From: an uncultured Ectothiorhodospiraceae bacterium
Lineage (GTDB): Bacteria; Pseudomonadota; Gammaproteobacteria; UBA9214
Assembly (NCBI GenBank): GCA_947258545.1
Contig: CAMYJI010000027.1
Span: 1 to 38,063 of the forward strand
DNA: 38,063 nucleotides
Direction of reading: 5' to 3'
The notes beneath the pieces are model-generated. The model searched no databases and was not told where the DNA came from. It was given only the letters and a program-made list of their open reading frames with translations. The position numbers were made by a program, and so were the translations under genes. Shown here piece after piece: positions 29,572-38,063 of this stretch (position 1 is the first letter of the stretch; each line of letters starts with the position of its first letter).

Positions 29572-29925
29572 TCAGAACTCGAGGCCGTTTTCACGCGCTG
29601 CATCTGCCAGCGCCTTGAGACGGCCATGGTATTTAAATCCGGAACGGTCAAAGGCAACCTGCGTGATACCGGCTGCCTTGGCGCGCTCTGCAATCACCTT
29701 TCCTACAACTGTCGCTGCCGCCACTCCGCCGGTCGCACTGACATCCTTGCGGACATCACTGTCCAGCGTGGAAGCGCTCGTCACGACCTTGTCACCCTCC
29801 GGCGCAATGATCTGCGCATAGATGTGACGCGGCGTACGGTGCACACACAGGCGGGATGCGCCCAGCTCCTTGATGTGCGCCCGGGTACGGCGGGCACGGC
29901 GTATACGTGATGTTTTCTTGTCCAT
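29572..29925 (-). CDS. rplR: 50S ribosomal protein L18
   Basis: Binds 5S rRNA and helps mount it on the large subunit. The 117 residues equal the E. coli length. It has the basic N-terminus [33 protein letters not shown] and the C-terminal [20 protein letters not shown], diagnostic of L18. It is 8 bp downstream of rplF. Confidence 0.99.
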   Translation of the reverse strand: MDKKTSRIRRARRTRAHIKELGASRLCVHRTPRHIYAQIIAPEGDKVVTSASTLDSDVRKDVSATGGVAAATVVGKVIAERAKAAGITQVAFDRSGFKYHGRLKALADAARENGLEF

Positions 29926-29933
29926 AATAATGC

Positions 29934-30467
29934 CTATTTCTTCTTGGCTTCCTTCCGGACCACCGCCTCATCGGAATAGCGCACCCCTTTGCCCTTGTAG
30001 GGTTCGGGCGGGCGGAAAGCGCGGATCTCTGCAGCCACCTGGCCGACCTGCTGCTTGTCGATGCCCTTGATGAGCACTTCCGTCTGGCTGGGTGTTTCAG
30101 CGGTGATGCCCTCGGGCAGCTCATAATCAATCGGATGCGAGAAACCCAGTGTCAGGTTGAGCACCTTGCCCTTGGCCTGCGCACGGTAACCGACACCGAC
30201 CAACTGGAGTTTCTTTTCAAAACCGTCACTGACACCCGTCACCATGTTGTTTAACAATGATCGAGTTGTACCCGACAGCGCCATGGCCTGCTTGGAGGTA
30301 TCACGCGCGCTGATACTCAGCTCGGCGTCCTCGCGGGCCAGCGTCACCAGGTCGTGCATACGGTGCTGCAGTGTACCCCTGGGACCCTTCACAGTCAGCA
30401 ATTGTCCATCCGCAGTAATCTCGACGGCAGATGGAACAGATATCGGCATGTTGGCGATTCTTGACAT
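29934..30467 (-). CDS. rplF: 50S ribosomal protein L6
   Basis: Large-subunit protein near the factor-binding site. The 177 residues equal the E. coli length. It has two related domains; typical segments are [58 protein letters not shown] and the C-terminal [20 protein letters not shown]. It lies 13 bp after rpsH in the standard spc order. Confidence 0.99.
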   Translation of the reverse strand: MSRIANMPISVPSAVEITADGQLLTVKGPRGTLQHRMHDLVTLAREDAELSISARDTSKQAMALSGTTRSLLNNMVTGVSDGFEKKLQLVGVGYRAQAKGKVLNLTLGFSHPIDYELPEGITAETPSQTEVLIKGIDKQQVGQVAAEIRAFRPPEPYKGKGVRYSDEAVVRKEAKKK

Positions 30468-30480
30468 CTTGGTTCCCCGA

Positions 30481-30873
30481 TCAGCTGACTACGCAAAGAA
30501 TCTCACCGCCCTCACCGGCGGCGCGTGCCTGACGATCGCTCATCACGCCACGCGAGGTGGACACGATAGCAACACCGAGACCGCCCTGTACCCTGGGCAG
30601 TTCATCCTTGCCATTGTAAAGGCGCAGACCGGGACGGCTGGCACGCTGGATATTCTCTATCACAGGCTTGCCGTCATAGTATTTCAGTGTCACCGAAAGC
30701 ACCGGCTTGACCTCTGCATCATCAGAGGAAAAGTCCGTTATATAACCTTCATCCTTGAGTACCTGTGCAATGGCACATTTCAGTTTGGAGAATGGCATGG
30801 AAACCGACACCTTGTTGGCTGCCTGCCCGTTACGGATGCGCGTCAACATATCGGCTATGGGATCAGTCATCAT
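30481..30873 (-). CDS. rpsH: 30S ribosomal protein S8
   Basis: Primary 16S rRNA-binding protein and, in E. coli, translational repressor of the spc operon. The 130 residues equal the E. coli length. It starts with two methionines then [20 protein letters not shown], and has [20 protein letters not shown] and [19 protein letters not shown]. Either of the two adjacent ATGs (30873 or 30870) could be used; GGTGA lies 6-9 nt upstream. Confidence 0.98.
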   Translation of the reverse strand: MMTDPIADMLTRIRNGQAANKVSVSMPFSKLKCAIAQVLKDEGYITDFSSDDAEVKPVLSVTLKYYDGKPVIENIQRASRPGLRLYNGKDELPRVQGGLGVAIVSTSRGVMSDRQARAAGEGGEILCVVS

Positions 30874-30879
30874 AATCGT

Positions 30880-31185
30880 TCACCAACTCGCCTTGACCAG
30901 CCCGGGAATATCACCGCGCATGGCGGCCTCGCGCAGCTTGTTCCTGGCCAGACCGAACTTGCGGTAGTAACCGTGCGGACGCCCGGTAATGCGGCACCGG
31001 TTGCGCTGCCGTGACGGGCTGGCATCACGCGGCAGGGACTGCAGCTTAAGCTGTGCATTGTAGCGCTCTTCTTCAGAGTTGTTGGGACTCTTGATGATCG
31101 CCTTCAGTTCGGCGCGCCTGGCTGCGTACCTTTTCACTGTACGAGCGCGCTTGTTTTCGCGGGCAAGCATGGAATTTTTTGCCAT
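30880..31185 (-). CDS. rpsN: 30S ribosomal protein S14 (long, zinc-free form)
   Basis: Head protein of the small subunit. The 101 residues equal the E. coli length and represent the long S14 form without the CxxC zinc ribbon. Typical segments are [20 protein letters not shown] and [20 protein letters not shown], with the C-terminus [18 protein letters not shown]. It lies between rplE (9 bp) and rpsH (6 bp). Confidence 0.99.
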   Translation of the reverse strand: MAKNSMLARENKRARTVKRYAARRAELKAIIKSPNNSEEERYNAQLKLQSLPRDASPSRQRNRCRITGRPHGYYRKFGLARNKLREAAMRGDIPGLVKASW

Positions 31186-31194
31186 TGTGCTACC

Positions 31195-31734
31195 TCAGTT
31201 CCTGAACGGAAAGTTAAACGCCGCCAGCAGGGCACGACCTTCCTCGTCCGTTTTTGCAGTTGTAGTAAAGGTAATATCCAGACCACGCAAGGTATCAATC
31301 TTGTCGTAGTCGATCTCCGGGAAGATAATCTGCTCCCGTACACCCATGCTGTAGTTCCCGCGTCCGTCAAAGGACTTCGGACTCATGCCACGAAAATCGC
31401 GGATACGCGGTATGGCTATATTGATCAGCCGATCAAGAAACTCGTACATATGCGTGCGGCGCATTGTCACCTTGCAACCTATTGGCCAGTCTTCACGCAC
31501 CTTGAAGCCGGCTACAGACTTGCGCGCCCTGGTGACGATCGGCTTTTGCCCGGCAATCTTGATCATGTCATTGACCGCATGCTCAATCACCTTGCGATCA
31601 CCCACCGCTTCACCCACACCCATGTTGAGCGTGATCTTGGTGATGCGCGGTATCTCCATGACATTCTTGAAGTCAAACTGCTCCTTGAGCTGTTTGACGA
31701 CGGTATCACGGTAATATTCCTGCAGCCTGGCCAT
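31195..31734 (-). CDS. rplE: 50S ribosomal protein L5
   Basis: Binds 5S rRNA and contacts P-site tRNA and the small subunit. Segments such as [59 protein letters not shown] and [19 protein letters not shown] are diagnostic. The frame is open to a TTG at 31746, but I start at the ATG at 31734 because GGAA lies 6 nt upstream and the result (179 residues, MARLQEYY start) equals the E. coli length. Confidence 0.99.
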   Translation of the reverse strand: MARLQEYYRDTVVKQLKEQFDFKNVMEIPRITKITLNMGVGEAVGDRKVIEHAVNDMIKIAGQKPIVTRARKSVAGFKVREDWPIGCKVTMRRTHMYEFLDRLINIAIPRIRDFRGMSPKSFDGRGNYSMGVREQIIFPEIDYDKIDTLRGLDITFTTTAKTDEEGRALLAAFNFPFRN

Positions 31735-31756
31735 ATCTATTTCCAATTACCAAATA

Positions 31757-32074
31757 TCAGATGTCCACTACTTCATCATTGGACTTGAAATAACGCACCT
31801 TGCGACCATCTTCGAGATACTTGAAGCCAACCCGGTCACCCTTGCTGGTTTGCGGGTTGAACAACATGATGTTGGAAGGGTCGACAGGCATCTCCTTTTC
31901 CACGATACCACCGGGGACACCGCGATTCGGGTTGGGCTTGGTGTGCCGCTTGACCATGTTGACATCAGAAACAACAACCCGGCCATCCGGCATAACACGC
32001 AGCACACTGCCGCGCTTGCCCTTGTCCTTGCCCGCGATTACGACAACATCATCACCTTTTCTGATTCTGTTCAT
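31757..32074 (-). CDS. rplX: 50S ribosomal protein L24
   Basis: Assembly initiator of the large subunit. The 105-residue protein (E. coli 104) begins with a KOW motif, [20 protein letters not shown], followed by [20 protein letters not shown], then [20 protein letters not shown] and a C-terminal [17 protein letters not shown]. It is 9 bp after rplN and 22 bp before rplE. Confidence 0.99.
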   Translation of the reverse strand: MNRIRKGDDVVVIAGKDKGKRGSVLRVMPDGRVVVSDVNMVKRHTKPNPNRGVPGGIVEKEMPVDPSNIMLFNPQTSKGDRVGFKYLEDGRKVRYFKSNDEVVDI

Positions 32075-32083
32075 GGTTCGTTC

Positions 32084-32452
32084 CTACAGCACTTCCGGTG
32101 CAAGCGAAATTATCTTCATAAACCGCTCACTTCGCAGTTCCCTTGTCACCGGACCGAAAATTCGTGTCCCGATCGGTTGCAGCTGGTTGTTGAGCAGAAC
32201 GGCCGCATTTCCGTCAAAGCGGATTAATGAGCCATCCTGACGCCGCACACCCTTGCGGGTCCGCACCACGACCGCGTTATAAACCTCACCCTTCTTGACC
32301 TTGCCACGGGGTATGGCTTCCTTCACGCTGACCTTGATGATGTCACCAATGCGCGCGTACCGCCGGTGTGATCCACCCAACACCTTGATGCACTGCAGGC
32401 GGCGCGCGCCGCTATTGTCAGCCACATCAAGGATTGTCTGCATCTGTATCAT
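32084..32452 (-). CDS. rplN: 50S ribosomal protein L14
   Basis: Large-subunit protein forming an intersubunit bridge. The 122-residue protein (E. coli 123) has [59 protein letters not shown] and the end [20 protein letters not shown]. It heads the spc group. The gap to rpsQ is only 40 bp and I see no clear promoter in it, so the spc genes may be read through from the S10 group. Confidence 0.99.
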   Translation of the reverse strand: MIQMQTILDVADNSGARRLQCIKVLGGSHRRYARIGDIIKVSVKEAIPRGKVKKGEVYNAVVVRTRKGVRRQDGSLIRFDGNAAVLLNNQLQPIGTRIFGPVTRELRSERFMKIISLAPEVL

Positions 32453-32492
32453 GCTTGCATTCCGTCCGTTTTATTCCCGTCAGAGAGCCCAG

Positions 32493-32753
32493 CTATTCAC
32501 TGCGCACGACTATGTCCACTAACCGCCATGACTTCGATTTCGACAGCGGACGGCACTCTTGTATGGTTACTGTATCGCCTTCCTGGCATGCATTGTCTGC
32601 ATCATGCACGTGCAGCTTGGTCGAGCGGCGAATGTACTTCCCGTAAATCGGGTGCTTGACCTTGCGCTCTATCAGCACTGTGGCAGTCTTGTCCATCTTG
32701 TTGCTGATGACCTTGCCGGTGACCGCGCGCTTGACTCCGGTTTGCTCACTCAT
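32493..32753 (-). CDS. rpsQ: 30S ribosomal protein S17
   Basis: Primary 16S rRNA-binding protein with an OB fold. The 86-residue protein has [39 protein letters not shown] and the C-terminal [20 protein letters not shown]. The start overlaps the rpmC stop by 4 nt (ATGA). Confidence 0.99.
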   Translation of the reverse strand: MSEQTGVKRAVTGKVISNKMDKTATVLIERKVKHPIYGKYIRRSTKLHVHDADNACQEGDTVTIQECRPLSKSKSWRLVDIVVRSE

Positions 32754-32953
32754 GATGCGTCACCTGCCTTGATTTTCTCGTTTATGACCGTGTAAACACG
32801 CGCAATATCCTTGCGTACCTTGCCCATCTGGTCCGGGCGGGAGAGCTGTCCGGTACCGCGCTGCATGCGCAGGTTGAAATTCTCGCGCAGCAGGTTACCC
32901 AGCTCCAGGCGAAGTTCACTGACCGACTTGCTTCTAAGCTCTGCAGCTTTCAT
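32750..32953 (-). CDS. rpmC: 50S ribosomal protein L29
   Basis: Large-subunit protein at the tunnel exit that helps form the docking site for trigger factor and SRP. The 67 residues are mostly helical: [40 protein letters not shown] and [14 protein letters not shown]. The frame also contains a GTG at 32956; I use the ATG at 32953 (overlapping the rplP stop by one base) because E. coli L29 starts MKA at this point. Confidence 0.98.
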   Translation of the reverse strand: MKAAELRSKSVSELRLELGNLLRENFNLRMQRGTGQLSRPDQMGKVRKDIARVYTVINEKIKAGDAS

Positions 32954-33366
32954 CACATCACCGTCCGTGTCACGAAGGCTGTCTTGAACGGCAGTTTGGC
33001 GGCTGCCAGCTTGAATGCCTGACGAGCAACATCTTCCGAGACACCTTCAATTTCGTAAAGTACGCGGCCCGGCTGAATCTGTGCGATCCAGTACTCCACG
33101 TTACCCTTGCCCTTGCCCATGCGTACCTCGATGGGTTTCTTGGTAACCGGCACATCCGGAAACACGCGGATCCAGAGTTTGCCGCCACGCTTGACATGAC
33201 GCGTGATGGTGCGGCGTGCCGCCTCGATCTGGCGTGCCGTCATGCGGCCGCGTGCCGTCGCCTTCAGCGCATACTCGCCGAAACTCACCTTGCCGCCGCG
33301 AATAGCAAGACCGCGGTTGCGACCCTTTTGCTGCTTGCGGAATTTGGTTCTTTTGGGCTGTAACAT
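32953..33366 (-). CDS. rplP: 50S ribosomal protein L16
   Basis: Large-subunit protein near the peptidyl-transferase centre and A-site tRNA. The 137-residue protein (E. coli 136) has [59 protein letters not shown] and [20 protein letters not shown]. It is 15 bp after rpsC and overlaps rpmC by one base. Confidence 0.99.
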   Translation of the reverse strand: MLQPKRTKFRKQQKGRNRGLAIRGGKVSFGEYALKATARGRMTARQIEAARRTITRHVKRGGKLWIRVFPDVPVTKKPIEVRMGKGKGNVEYWIAQIQPGRVLYEIEGVSEDVARQAFKLAAAKLPFKTAFVTRTVM

Positions 33367-33381
33367 GACCTATCTCCGCTA

Positions 33382-34080
33382 TCAGGATGCAGCCTGGCGT
33401 GTCGTATCCGCCTCGGCCTCTTCAGCTTTGTCAAAGATCTCGCCCTTGAAGATCCAGACCTTCACGCCAATCACGCCATAGGTGGTATTGGCATCGGCAA
33501 CGCCGTAGTCGATATCCGCACGCAGCGTATGCAACGGTACCCGTCCTTCGCGATACCATTCCGAGCGGGCAATCTCGGCACCGTTGAGGCGGCCGGCGAC
33601 ACTGATCTTGATGCCCCCCGCACCGATTCGCATGGCATTGCTCACTGCACGCTTCATGGCGCGGCGGAACATAATGCGGCGCTCCAGCTGCTGGGCAACA
33701 CTTTCCGCGACCAGGGTCGCGTCCAGTTCCGGCTTGCGAATCTCCTCGACATTGATATTGACCGGTATACCCATACGCTCGGATACCTCCTTGCGCAGGC
33801 GGTCGATGTCCTCACCCTTCTTGCGGTCGATGTCCTCACCCTTCTTGCCGATCACAATGCCGGGGCGCGCGGTGTGCACCGTGATCACGGCGTTGTGCGC
33901 CGGACGTGAAATCTGCACACGGCTCACCGATGCCTGGGAAAGGCGCTTCTTGATGAAGTCACGGATCGCCAGGTCCGTGTTCAGGTAGTCGGCAAAATCC
34001 TTTGAGTCGGCATACCACGTGGACGTCCAGTCCTTGACGATGCCGAGTCGAATGCCTGTTGGATGTACTTTCTGGCCCAT
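33382..34080 (-). CDS. rpsC: 30S ribosomal protein S3, with an eight-residue duplication in the KH domain
   Basis: Small-subunit protein at the mRNA entry channel, binding RNA through a type II KH domain. The 232-residue protein matches S3 throughout: [71 protein letters not shown] and [19 protein letters not shown]. Residues 79-86 (KKGEDIDR) are repeated exactly at 87-94. In E. coli S3 the GKKGED segment occurs once and runs straight into LRK. The insert enlarges the GxxG loop/helix that contacts RNA. It comes from a perfect 24-bp tandem repeat that keeps the frame open. Total length is close to E. coli (233) only because the C-terminal tail is shorter. Confidence 0.98.
   Translation of the reverse strand: MGQKVHPTGIRLGIVKDWTSTWYADSKDFADYLNTDLAIRDFIKKRLSQASVSRVQISRPAHNAVITVHTARPGIVIGKKGEDIDRKKGEDIDRLRKEVSERMGIPVNINVEEIRKPELDATLVAESVAQQLERRIMFRRAMKRAVSNAMRIGAGGIKISVAGRLNGAEIARSEWYREGRVPLHTLRADIDYGVADANTTYGVIGVKVWIFKGEIFDKAEEAEADTTRQAAS
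33800..33847 (-). repeat. Perfect 24-bp tandem duplication inside rpsC
   Basis: Positions 33800-33823 and 33824-33847 are identical base for base. The unit is 24 bp, a multiple of three, and encodes KKGEDIDR in rpsC. Confidence 0.97.
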
Positions 34081-34103
34081 ACTGGTCTTTACGCCTCTAC
34101 CTG

Positions 34104-34439
34104 TTAGTTTGCGTCACCCACCATTACGGTGATGTGACTGTTTCGTTTGAGAATCCGCGTACCCCGGCCCTTGGCACGTGCCCGGAACCGTTTCAGGGTG
34201 CGACCTTCGTCGACGTAGATCGCTGCGACCTTGAGTTCGTCAATGTCCGCGCCTTCATTATGCTCGGCATTCGCAATTGCGGACTCGAGCACCTTGCGCA
34301 CCATGTCGGCCGCTTTCTTGGGGCTGAAAGTCAACACGTTGAGCGCCTTTTCAACCGGCAGTCCGCGGATCTGGTCCGCTATCAGCCGGCACTTCTGCGG
34401 CGAAATTCGCGCATGCTTCAATTTTGCACTGACCTGCAT
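34104..34439 (-). CDS. rplV: 50S ribosomal protein L22
   Basis: Large-subunit protein whose long hairpin lines the exit tunnel. The 111-residue protein (E. coli 110) has [57 protein letters not shown] and the tunnel hairpin [20 protein letters not shown]. No insertion of the kind linked to macrolide resistance is seen in the hairpin. It lies 12 bp after rpsS. Confidence 0.99.
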   Translation of the reverse strand: MQVSAKLKHARISPQKCRLIADQIRGLPVEKALNVLTFSPKKAADMVRKVLESAIANAEHNEGADIDELKVAAIYVDEGRTLKRFRARAKGRGTRILKRNSHITVMVGDAN

Positions 34440-34451
34440 CTCTATATCCCC

Positions 34452-34724
34452 TTACTTCGCCTTCCGGTCCGCCGCATGACCCCTGAAGGTCCGGGTCAGG
34501 GCAAACTCTCCCAACTTGTGGCCGACCATGTTCTCGTTGATCAGTACCGGTACATGCTGACGCCCATTGTGCACGGCAATGGTCAGGCCGACCATTTCAG
34601 GTAAAACCATGGAGCGGCGCGACCAGGTCTTGATCGGACGCTTACTGTTCTCGGCAACTGCCTTGTCCACCTTCTTCTGGAGATGGCTATCGACAAATGG
34701 TCCTTTTCTGATCGAGCGTGGCAC
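34452..34724 (-). CDS. rpsS: 30S ribosomal protein S19
   Basis: Head protein that forms a complex with S13 near the A site. The 90-residue protein (E. coli 92) has [40 protein letters not shown] and [20 protein letters not shown]. It is 18 bp after rplB and 12 bp before rplV. Confidence 0.99.
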   Translation of the reverse strand: MPRSIRKGPFVDSHLQKKVDKAVAENSKRPIKTWSRRSMVLPEMVGLTIAVHNGRQHVPVLINENMVGHKLGEFALTRTFRGHAADRKAK

Positions 34725-34742
34725 GGTTCAATTTCCTCGTAA

Positions 34743-35570
34743 TTACTTGCGATAACGACGTCTGACAATCATGTTGTCGGTACGCTTGTTCTTGCGTGTG
34801 CGATAACCCTTGGTCGGTGTACCCCAGGGGCTGACTGGATGACGCCCACCGGCAGTACGACCTTCACCGCCACCGTGGGGATGGTCAACAGGATTCATGG
34901 CGACACCACGTACGGTTGGCCGCACACCGCGCCAGCGCTTCGCCCCGGCTTTGCCGAGCGAGCGCAGGTTATGTTCAACATTGCCAACCTCGCCGATGGT
35001 GGCGATGCAATCCGCCGGCACCCTGCGCATCTCGCCGGAGCGCAGGCGGAGGGTGGCATTATCGCCTTCGCGCGCAACCAGCTGGACACCGCTGCCGGCA
35101 CTGCGGGCAATCTGTCCGCCCTTGCCCGGCTTCATCTCAATGTTGTGGACCAGGGTTCCAACCGGGATGTTGCGCAACGGCATGGCATTACCCGGCTTGA
35201 TCGGGGCATCACTGCCGCTGCGGATCTCGGCACCCGCCTTCACGCCCTTGGGCGCCAGGATATAGCGCCGCTCGCCATCGGCGTAGAGCAGCAATGCAAT
35301 ATGCGCCGAGCGGTTAGGATCATATTCGATGCGTTCTACCTTGGCCGTAACGCCGTTCTTGTTCCGCTTGAAATCGATCATGCGATATCGCTGCTTGTGG
35401 CCACCGCCACGATGCCGTGTGGTAATACGGCCCGTGTTGTTTCTGCCGCCGCTCTTCGACTTGGAAGAAACCAGCGCGGCATGCGGCTCACCCTTGTGCA
35501 GGTCAGGCGTGGTCACCTTGACGACAAAACGGCGTCCCGGTGATGTTGGCTTTGTTTTAACGAGTGGCAT
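34743..35570 (-). CDS. rplB: 50S ribosomal protein L2
   Basis: Large conserved protein near the peptidyl-transferase centre, needed for subunit association. The 275-residue protein (E. coli 273) has [35 protein letters not shown], the central RNA-binding part with NMPL-type [18 protein letters not shown], and the signature [18 protein letters not shown] with the conserved histidine. It ends [19 protein letters not shown]. It is 32 bp after rplW. Confidence 0.99.
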   Translation of the reverse strand: MPLVKTKPTSPGRRFVVKVTTPDLHKGEPHAALVSSKSKSGGRNNTGRITTRHRGGGHKQRYRMIDFKRNKNGVTAKVERIEYDPNRSAHIALLLYADGERRYILAPKGVKAGAEIRSGSDAPIKPGNAMPLRNIPVGTLVHNIEMKPGKGGQIARSAGSGVQLVAREGDNATLRLRSGEMRRVPADCIATIGEVGNVEHNLRSLGKAGAKRWRGVRPTVRGVAMNPVDHPHGGGEGRTAGGRHPVSPWGTPTKGYRTRKNKRTDNMIVRRRYRK

Positions 35571-35602
35571 AATTCAAACCCTTACAGCATTCGGAAACAG
35601 AG

Positions 35603-35899
35603 CTAGTCCGCTCCCATAAAATCAATATCGTGCCCTTCCGCCAGGGTCACGTAGGCCTTTTTCCAGTCTGCGCGCTTGCCGAGTGCCTGACCAAAGCGCT
35701 TGACCTTACCGCGCACATTGGTGACCTGCACGCCCTTGACCTTGACGTCAAACATCAACTCAACGGCCTTGCGGATCTCCGGCTTGCTGGCATCAGGCAA
35801 CACCTTGAACACATACTGGCTGTTGGCATCCGCAATTCGCGTGCTCTTCTCGGATACCAGCGGACTTAGCAGAACCTTCATCAATCGTTCCTGATTCAT
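35603..35899 (-). CDS. rplW: 50S ribosomal protein L23
   Basis: Large-subunit protein at the tunnel exit; docking site for trigger factor and SRP. The 98-residue protein has [20 protein letters not shown], a helix with [19 protein letters not shown] and the C-terminal [20 protein letters not shown]. Its start overlaps the rplD stop by 4 nt (ATGA), so translation is probably coupled. Confidence 0.99.
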   Translation of the reverse strand: MNQERLMKVLLSPLVSEKSTRIADANSQYVFKVLPDASKPEIRKAVELMFDVKVKGVQVTNVRGKVKRFGQALGKRADWKKAYVTLAEGHDIDFMGAD

Positions 35900-36507
35900 G
35901 CCAGTCGCTCCTCTATCTGTTTGAGCGCCTTCGCAGTCATGATGACATTGTCGAACCCAATCAGGCTGACGGGATCGGCGTCTGCCACATCACACACGGC
36001 AACCTTAGGCAGGTTGCGGGCTGCAAGGTACAGATTATCGTCCGGTTCTTCAGAGACGATCAGGACGTTGGTCAGCCCAAGCTTGTTCAGCTTGCCCGCC
36101 AGCTCCCTGGTCCTGGGTGCATCAACACCGAACTCGTCAACGGCGACCAGGCGCTCCTGTCGTACCAGTTCGGACAGGATCGAGCGCATCGCGGCGCGAT
36201 ACATCTTGCGGTTGATCTTCTGGGCATAGTCCCGCGGCGTAGCAGCAAACGCCTTGCCGCCACCACGCCACAGCGGGCTGCGAATAGTGCCGGCGCGTGC
36301 CCGCCCGCTGCCCTTCTGGCGCCACGGCTTGGTACCACCGCCACGCACCTCGGAACGGGTCTTCTGCTTGACCGATCCGGCGCGCGCGCTGGCGAGACAT
36401 GCAGTGACCACCTGGTGTATCAGGGCTTCCTTGAAGTCCTGGCCGAAGGTGTCATCGGAGACCTTCACCTTGCCGGAACCGCCGCCTTGTAACTGTAATT
36501 CCATCAT
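35896..36507 (-). CDS. rplD: 50S ribosomal protein L4
   Basis: Large-subunit protein whose loop lines the exit tunnel; in E. coli it also represses the S10 operon. The 203-residue protein (E. coli 201) has the tunnel loop [39 protein letters not shown] and the C-terminal domain with [20 protein letters not shown]. Two ATGs (36507 and 36504) follow an AGGAG site; I use the first. It is 7 bp after rplC. Confidence 0.99.
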   Translation of the reverse strand: MMELQLQGGGSGKVKVSDDTFGQDFKEALIHQVVTACLASARAGSVKQKTRSEVRGGGTKPWRQKGSGRARAGTIRSPLWRGGGKAFAATPRDYAQKINRKMYRAAMRSILSELVRQERLVAVDEFGVDAPRTRELAGKLNKLGLTNVLIVSEEPDDNLYLAARNLPKVAVCDVADADPVSLIGFDNVIMTAKALKQIEERLA

Positions 36508-36514
36508 GCCACTC

Positions 36515-37156
36515 CTAACGCGCCTTCACTGCCGGTCGGATAATGACATCACCACCCTTGGCACCCGGTATTGCACCCTTGACCAGCAGCAGATTACGCT
36601 CTATATCCACGCGCACAACCTCGATATTCTGGTTAGTGCGGCGCACATCGCCCATGTGACCTGACATCTTCTTGCCCTTGAACACACGGCCCGGCGTCTG
36701 GCACTGGCCGATCGAGCCCGGGGCGCGATGGGAGAGCGAGTTGCCGTGGGTGGCGTCCTGCATATGAAAGTTGTGACGCTTGATCACGCCGGCGAAGCCC
36801 TTGCCGATGGAGGTGCCCGTCACGTCGACGCTCTGGCCCTGCTCGAACATGTCGACTTTGATCTCGTTACCGATACCGATTTCCTCGCCTTCGCCTTCGT
36901 CCAGACGGAACTCCCAGAGACCACGTCCGGCCTCTGAACCGGCCCTGGCGTAGTGCCCGGCCATTGGCTTGGTCACGCGCGAGGCACGACGTGTACCGGT
37001 CGTCACCTGCAATGCACGGTATCCGTCGTTTTCAACGGTCTTTATCTGGGTGACGCGGTTCGGTTCGACCGAGATCACGGTCACCGGGACAGAGACACCG
37101 TCATCACTGAAGATGCGTGTCATACCTGCCTTGCGTCCAACAATTCCGATAGTCAT
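36515..37156 (-). CDS. rplC: 50S ribosomal protein L3
   Basis: Large-subunit protein that reaches the peptidyl-transferase centre and starts 50S assembly. The 213-residue protein (E. coli 209) has the N-terminal [39 protein letters not shown], and the central loop [20 protein letters not shown] followed by [13 protein letters not shown]. The glutamine methylated by PrmB in E. coli is conserved in GQCQTPG. It is 25 bp after rpsJ. Confidence 0.99.
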   Translation of the reverse strand: MTIGIVGRKAGMTRIFSDDGVSVPVTVISVEPNRVTQIKTVENDGYRALQVTTGTRRASRVTKPMAGHYARAGSEAGRGLWEFRLDEGEGEEIGIGNEIKVDMFEQGQSVDVTGTSIGKGFAGVIKRHNFHMQDATHGNSLSHRAPGSIGQCQTPGRVFKGKKMSGHMGDVRRTNQNIEVVRVDIERNLLLVKGAIPGAKGGDVIIRPAVKAR

Positions 37157-37181
37157 GTCTATAGTCCCGTCGTGCCTGGCC

Positions 37182-37493
37182 TTAGTTCAACTTGATCTGG
37201 ACATCAACGCCCGCGGCCAGATCCAGCTTCATCAGGGCGTCAACCGTCTTGTCAGTAGGGTCAACGATATCCATCAACCGCTTGTGAGTCCGAATTTCAT
37301 ACTGGTCACGCGCATCCTTGTTGACGTGCGGTGATATCAGCACAGTAAAGCGCTCCATCTTGGTGGGCAGGGGGATCGGTCCCCGCACCTGTGCACCCGT
37401 GCGCCTCGCAGTCTCGACAATCTCGGCCGCCGACTTGTCGATCAAACGATGATCAAAGGCCTTGAGACGTATCCGGATTCTTTGGTTAGCCAT
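37182..37493 (-). CDS. rpsJ: 30S ribosomal protein S10 (NusE)
   Basis: Small-subunit head protein that also serves as NusE in transcription antitermination. The 103 residues equal the E. coli length. It has [40 protein letters not shown] and [20 protein letters not shown]. It opens the S10 group but is only 92 bp from the tuf stop. That gap is occupied by a REP-like palindrome. The ribosome binding site is weak (AGCGAAG about 9 nt before the ATG). Confidence 0.99.
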   Translation of the reverse strand: MANQRIRIRLKAFDHRLIDKSAAEIVETARRTGAQVRGPIPLPTKMERFTVLISPHVNKDARDQYEIRTHKRLMDIVDPTDKTVDALMKLDLAAGVDVQIKLN

Positions 37494-37523
37494 AATCTAT
37501 ACTTCGCTGGTTATCTGTTAACC

Positions 37524-37574
37524 TGTAGGAGCGCCTTGCAGGCGCGATATTCGCGCCCGCGGGGCGCTCCTACA
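37524..37574. repeat. REP-like palindromic element between tuf and rpsJ
   Basis: Outer perfect 12-bp inverted repeats TGTAGGAGCGCC (37524-37535) and GGCGCTCCTACA (37563-37574) enclose an inner perfect 7-bp pair GGCGCGA (37541-37547) / TCGCGCC (37551-37557) with a 3-nt loop. The GTAGGAGCG end resembles the short REP palindromes scattered in Pseudomonas and related genomes. No second copy was found in the window. It would form a long hairpin in the tuf-rpsJ transcript but lacks a T-run. Confidence 0.75.
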
Positions 37575-37585
37575 ATTAATTACAA

Positions 37586-38063
37586 TCATTCAATAATCTT
37601 CGAGACCACGCCGGCGCCCACGGTACGGCCGCCTTCGCGAACCGCAAAGCGCAGTCCCTCTTCCATCGCAATCGGCGCAATCAACGATACCGTCATCTTC
37701 ACATTGTCTCCCGGCATCACCATCTCCACGCCCTCCGGCAGATCACAGGCACCCGTGACGTCCGTCGTGCGGAAATAAAACTGCGGCCGATAGCCATTGA
37801 AAAACGGCGTGTGACGTCCACCCTCGTCCTTGCTCAGTACGTACACCTCACACTCAAACTTGGTGTGCGGCGTGATCGAACCCGGCTTCGCCAGCACCTG
37901 ACCACGCTCAACTTCCTCGCGCTTAGTGCCACGCAGCAATACACCCACGTTGTCACCCGCCTGACCCTGGTCCAGCAGCTTGCGGAACATCTCCACTCCC
38001 GTGCAGGTCGTCTTCAGCGTGTCCTTGATACCGACAATCTCGATCTCCTCTCCCACCTTCACC
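37586..38063 (-). CDS. tuf: Elongation factor Tu (5' part beyond window)
   Basis: GTPase that delivers aminoacyl-tRNA to the ribosome. Only the last 158 or so codons are in the window, covering part of domain II and all of domain III. Visible are [78 protein letters not shown] and the C-terminus [20 protein letters not shown]. The true start and the GTP-binding domain lie past 38063. Whether this is tufA or tufB is not shown, though its place before rpsJ suggests the str-operon copy. Confidence 0.98.
   Translation of the reverse strand, partial: VKVGEEIEIVGIKDTLKTTCTGVEMFRKLLDQGQAGDNVGVLLRGTKREEVERGQVLAKPGSITPHTKFECEVYVLSKDEGGRHTPFFNGYRPQFYFRTTDVTGACDLPEGVEMVMPGDNVKMTVSLIAPIAMEEGLRFAVREGGRTVGAGVVSKIIE

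Overview
The window reads as one chromosomal segment of a GC-rich gammaproteobacterium. The evidence is the complete division and cell wall (dcw) cluster in E. coli gene order, the S10-spc-alpha ribosomal superoperon in gammaproteobacterial order ending in rplQ, an uvrA / YajR-type transporter / ssb neighbourhood of the kind seen in pseudomonads, and a meso-diaminopimelate type MurE. The genus cannot be named from sequence alone. Every gene except uvrA lies on the minus strand, so the window is read from high to low coordinates.

Positions 38063-23809 hold the 3' end of tuf, then rpsJ-rplC-rplD-rplW-rplB-rpsS-rplV-rpsC-rplP-rpmC-rpsQ (S10 group), rplN-rplX-rplE-rpsN-rpsH-rplF-rplR-rpsE-rpmD-rplO-secY-rpmJ (spc group) and rpsM-rpsK-rpsD-rpoA-rplQ (alpha group), closed by a strong intrinsic terminator. 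A REP-like palindrome separates tuf from rpsJ. A sigma70-like promoter sits in the 174-bp gap before rpsM.

Positions 23758-17730 are a short accessory stretch: the scar of a chimeric, frame-mismatched gene (secreted START-like N-terminus joined to a cytochrome-like C-terminus), an intact S-adenosylmethionine hydroxide adenosyltransferase, uvrA on the plus strand, a YajR-family MFS transporter and ssb with its own terminator.

Positions 17729-17278 are a 452-bp non-coding region that carries the dcw promoter and a phased MraZ operator. From 17277 to 1 runs mraZ-rsmH-ftsL-ftsI-murE-murF-mraY-murD-ftsW-murG-murC-murB-ddlB-ftsQ-ftsA-ftsZ (ftsZ cut by the window edge). Most neighbours overlap by 4 nt (ATGA type), so the cluster looks like one translationally coupled unit that makes lipid II (MurC-F, MraY, MurG, Ddl, MurB), polymerises it at the septum (FtsW-FtsI) and assembles the Z-ring (FtsA, FtsZ, FtsQ, FtsL).

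Most of the window is highly conserved core genome and I see no convincing new multi-gene system. The strongest anomalies are a perfect 24-bp tandem duplication that adds eight residues to the RNA-binding KH loop of ribosomal protein S3, the chimeric gene scar with a 19-bp palindrome at its junction, a four-cysteine (zinc-type) S4 where well-known gammaproteobacterial S4 proteins lack the cysteines, and the REP-like element at the tuf/rpsJ junction.
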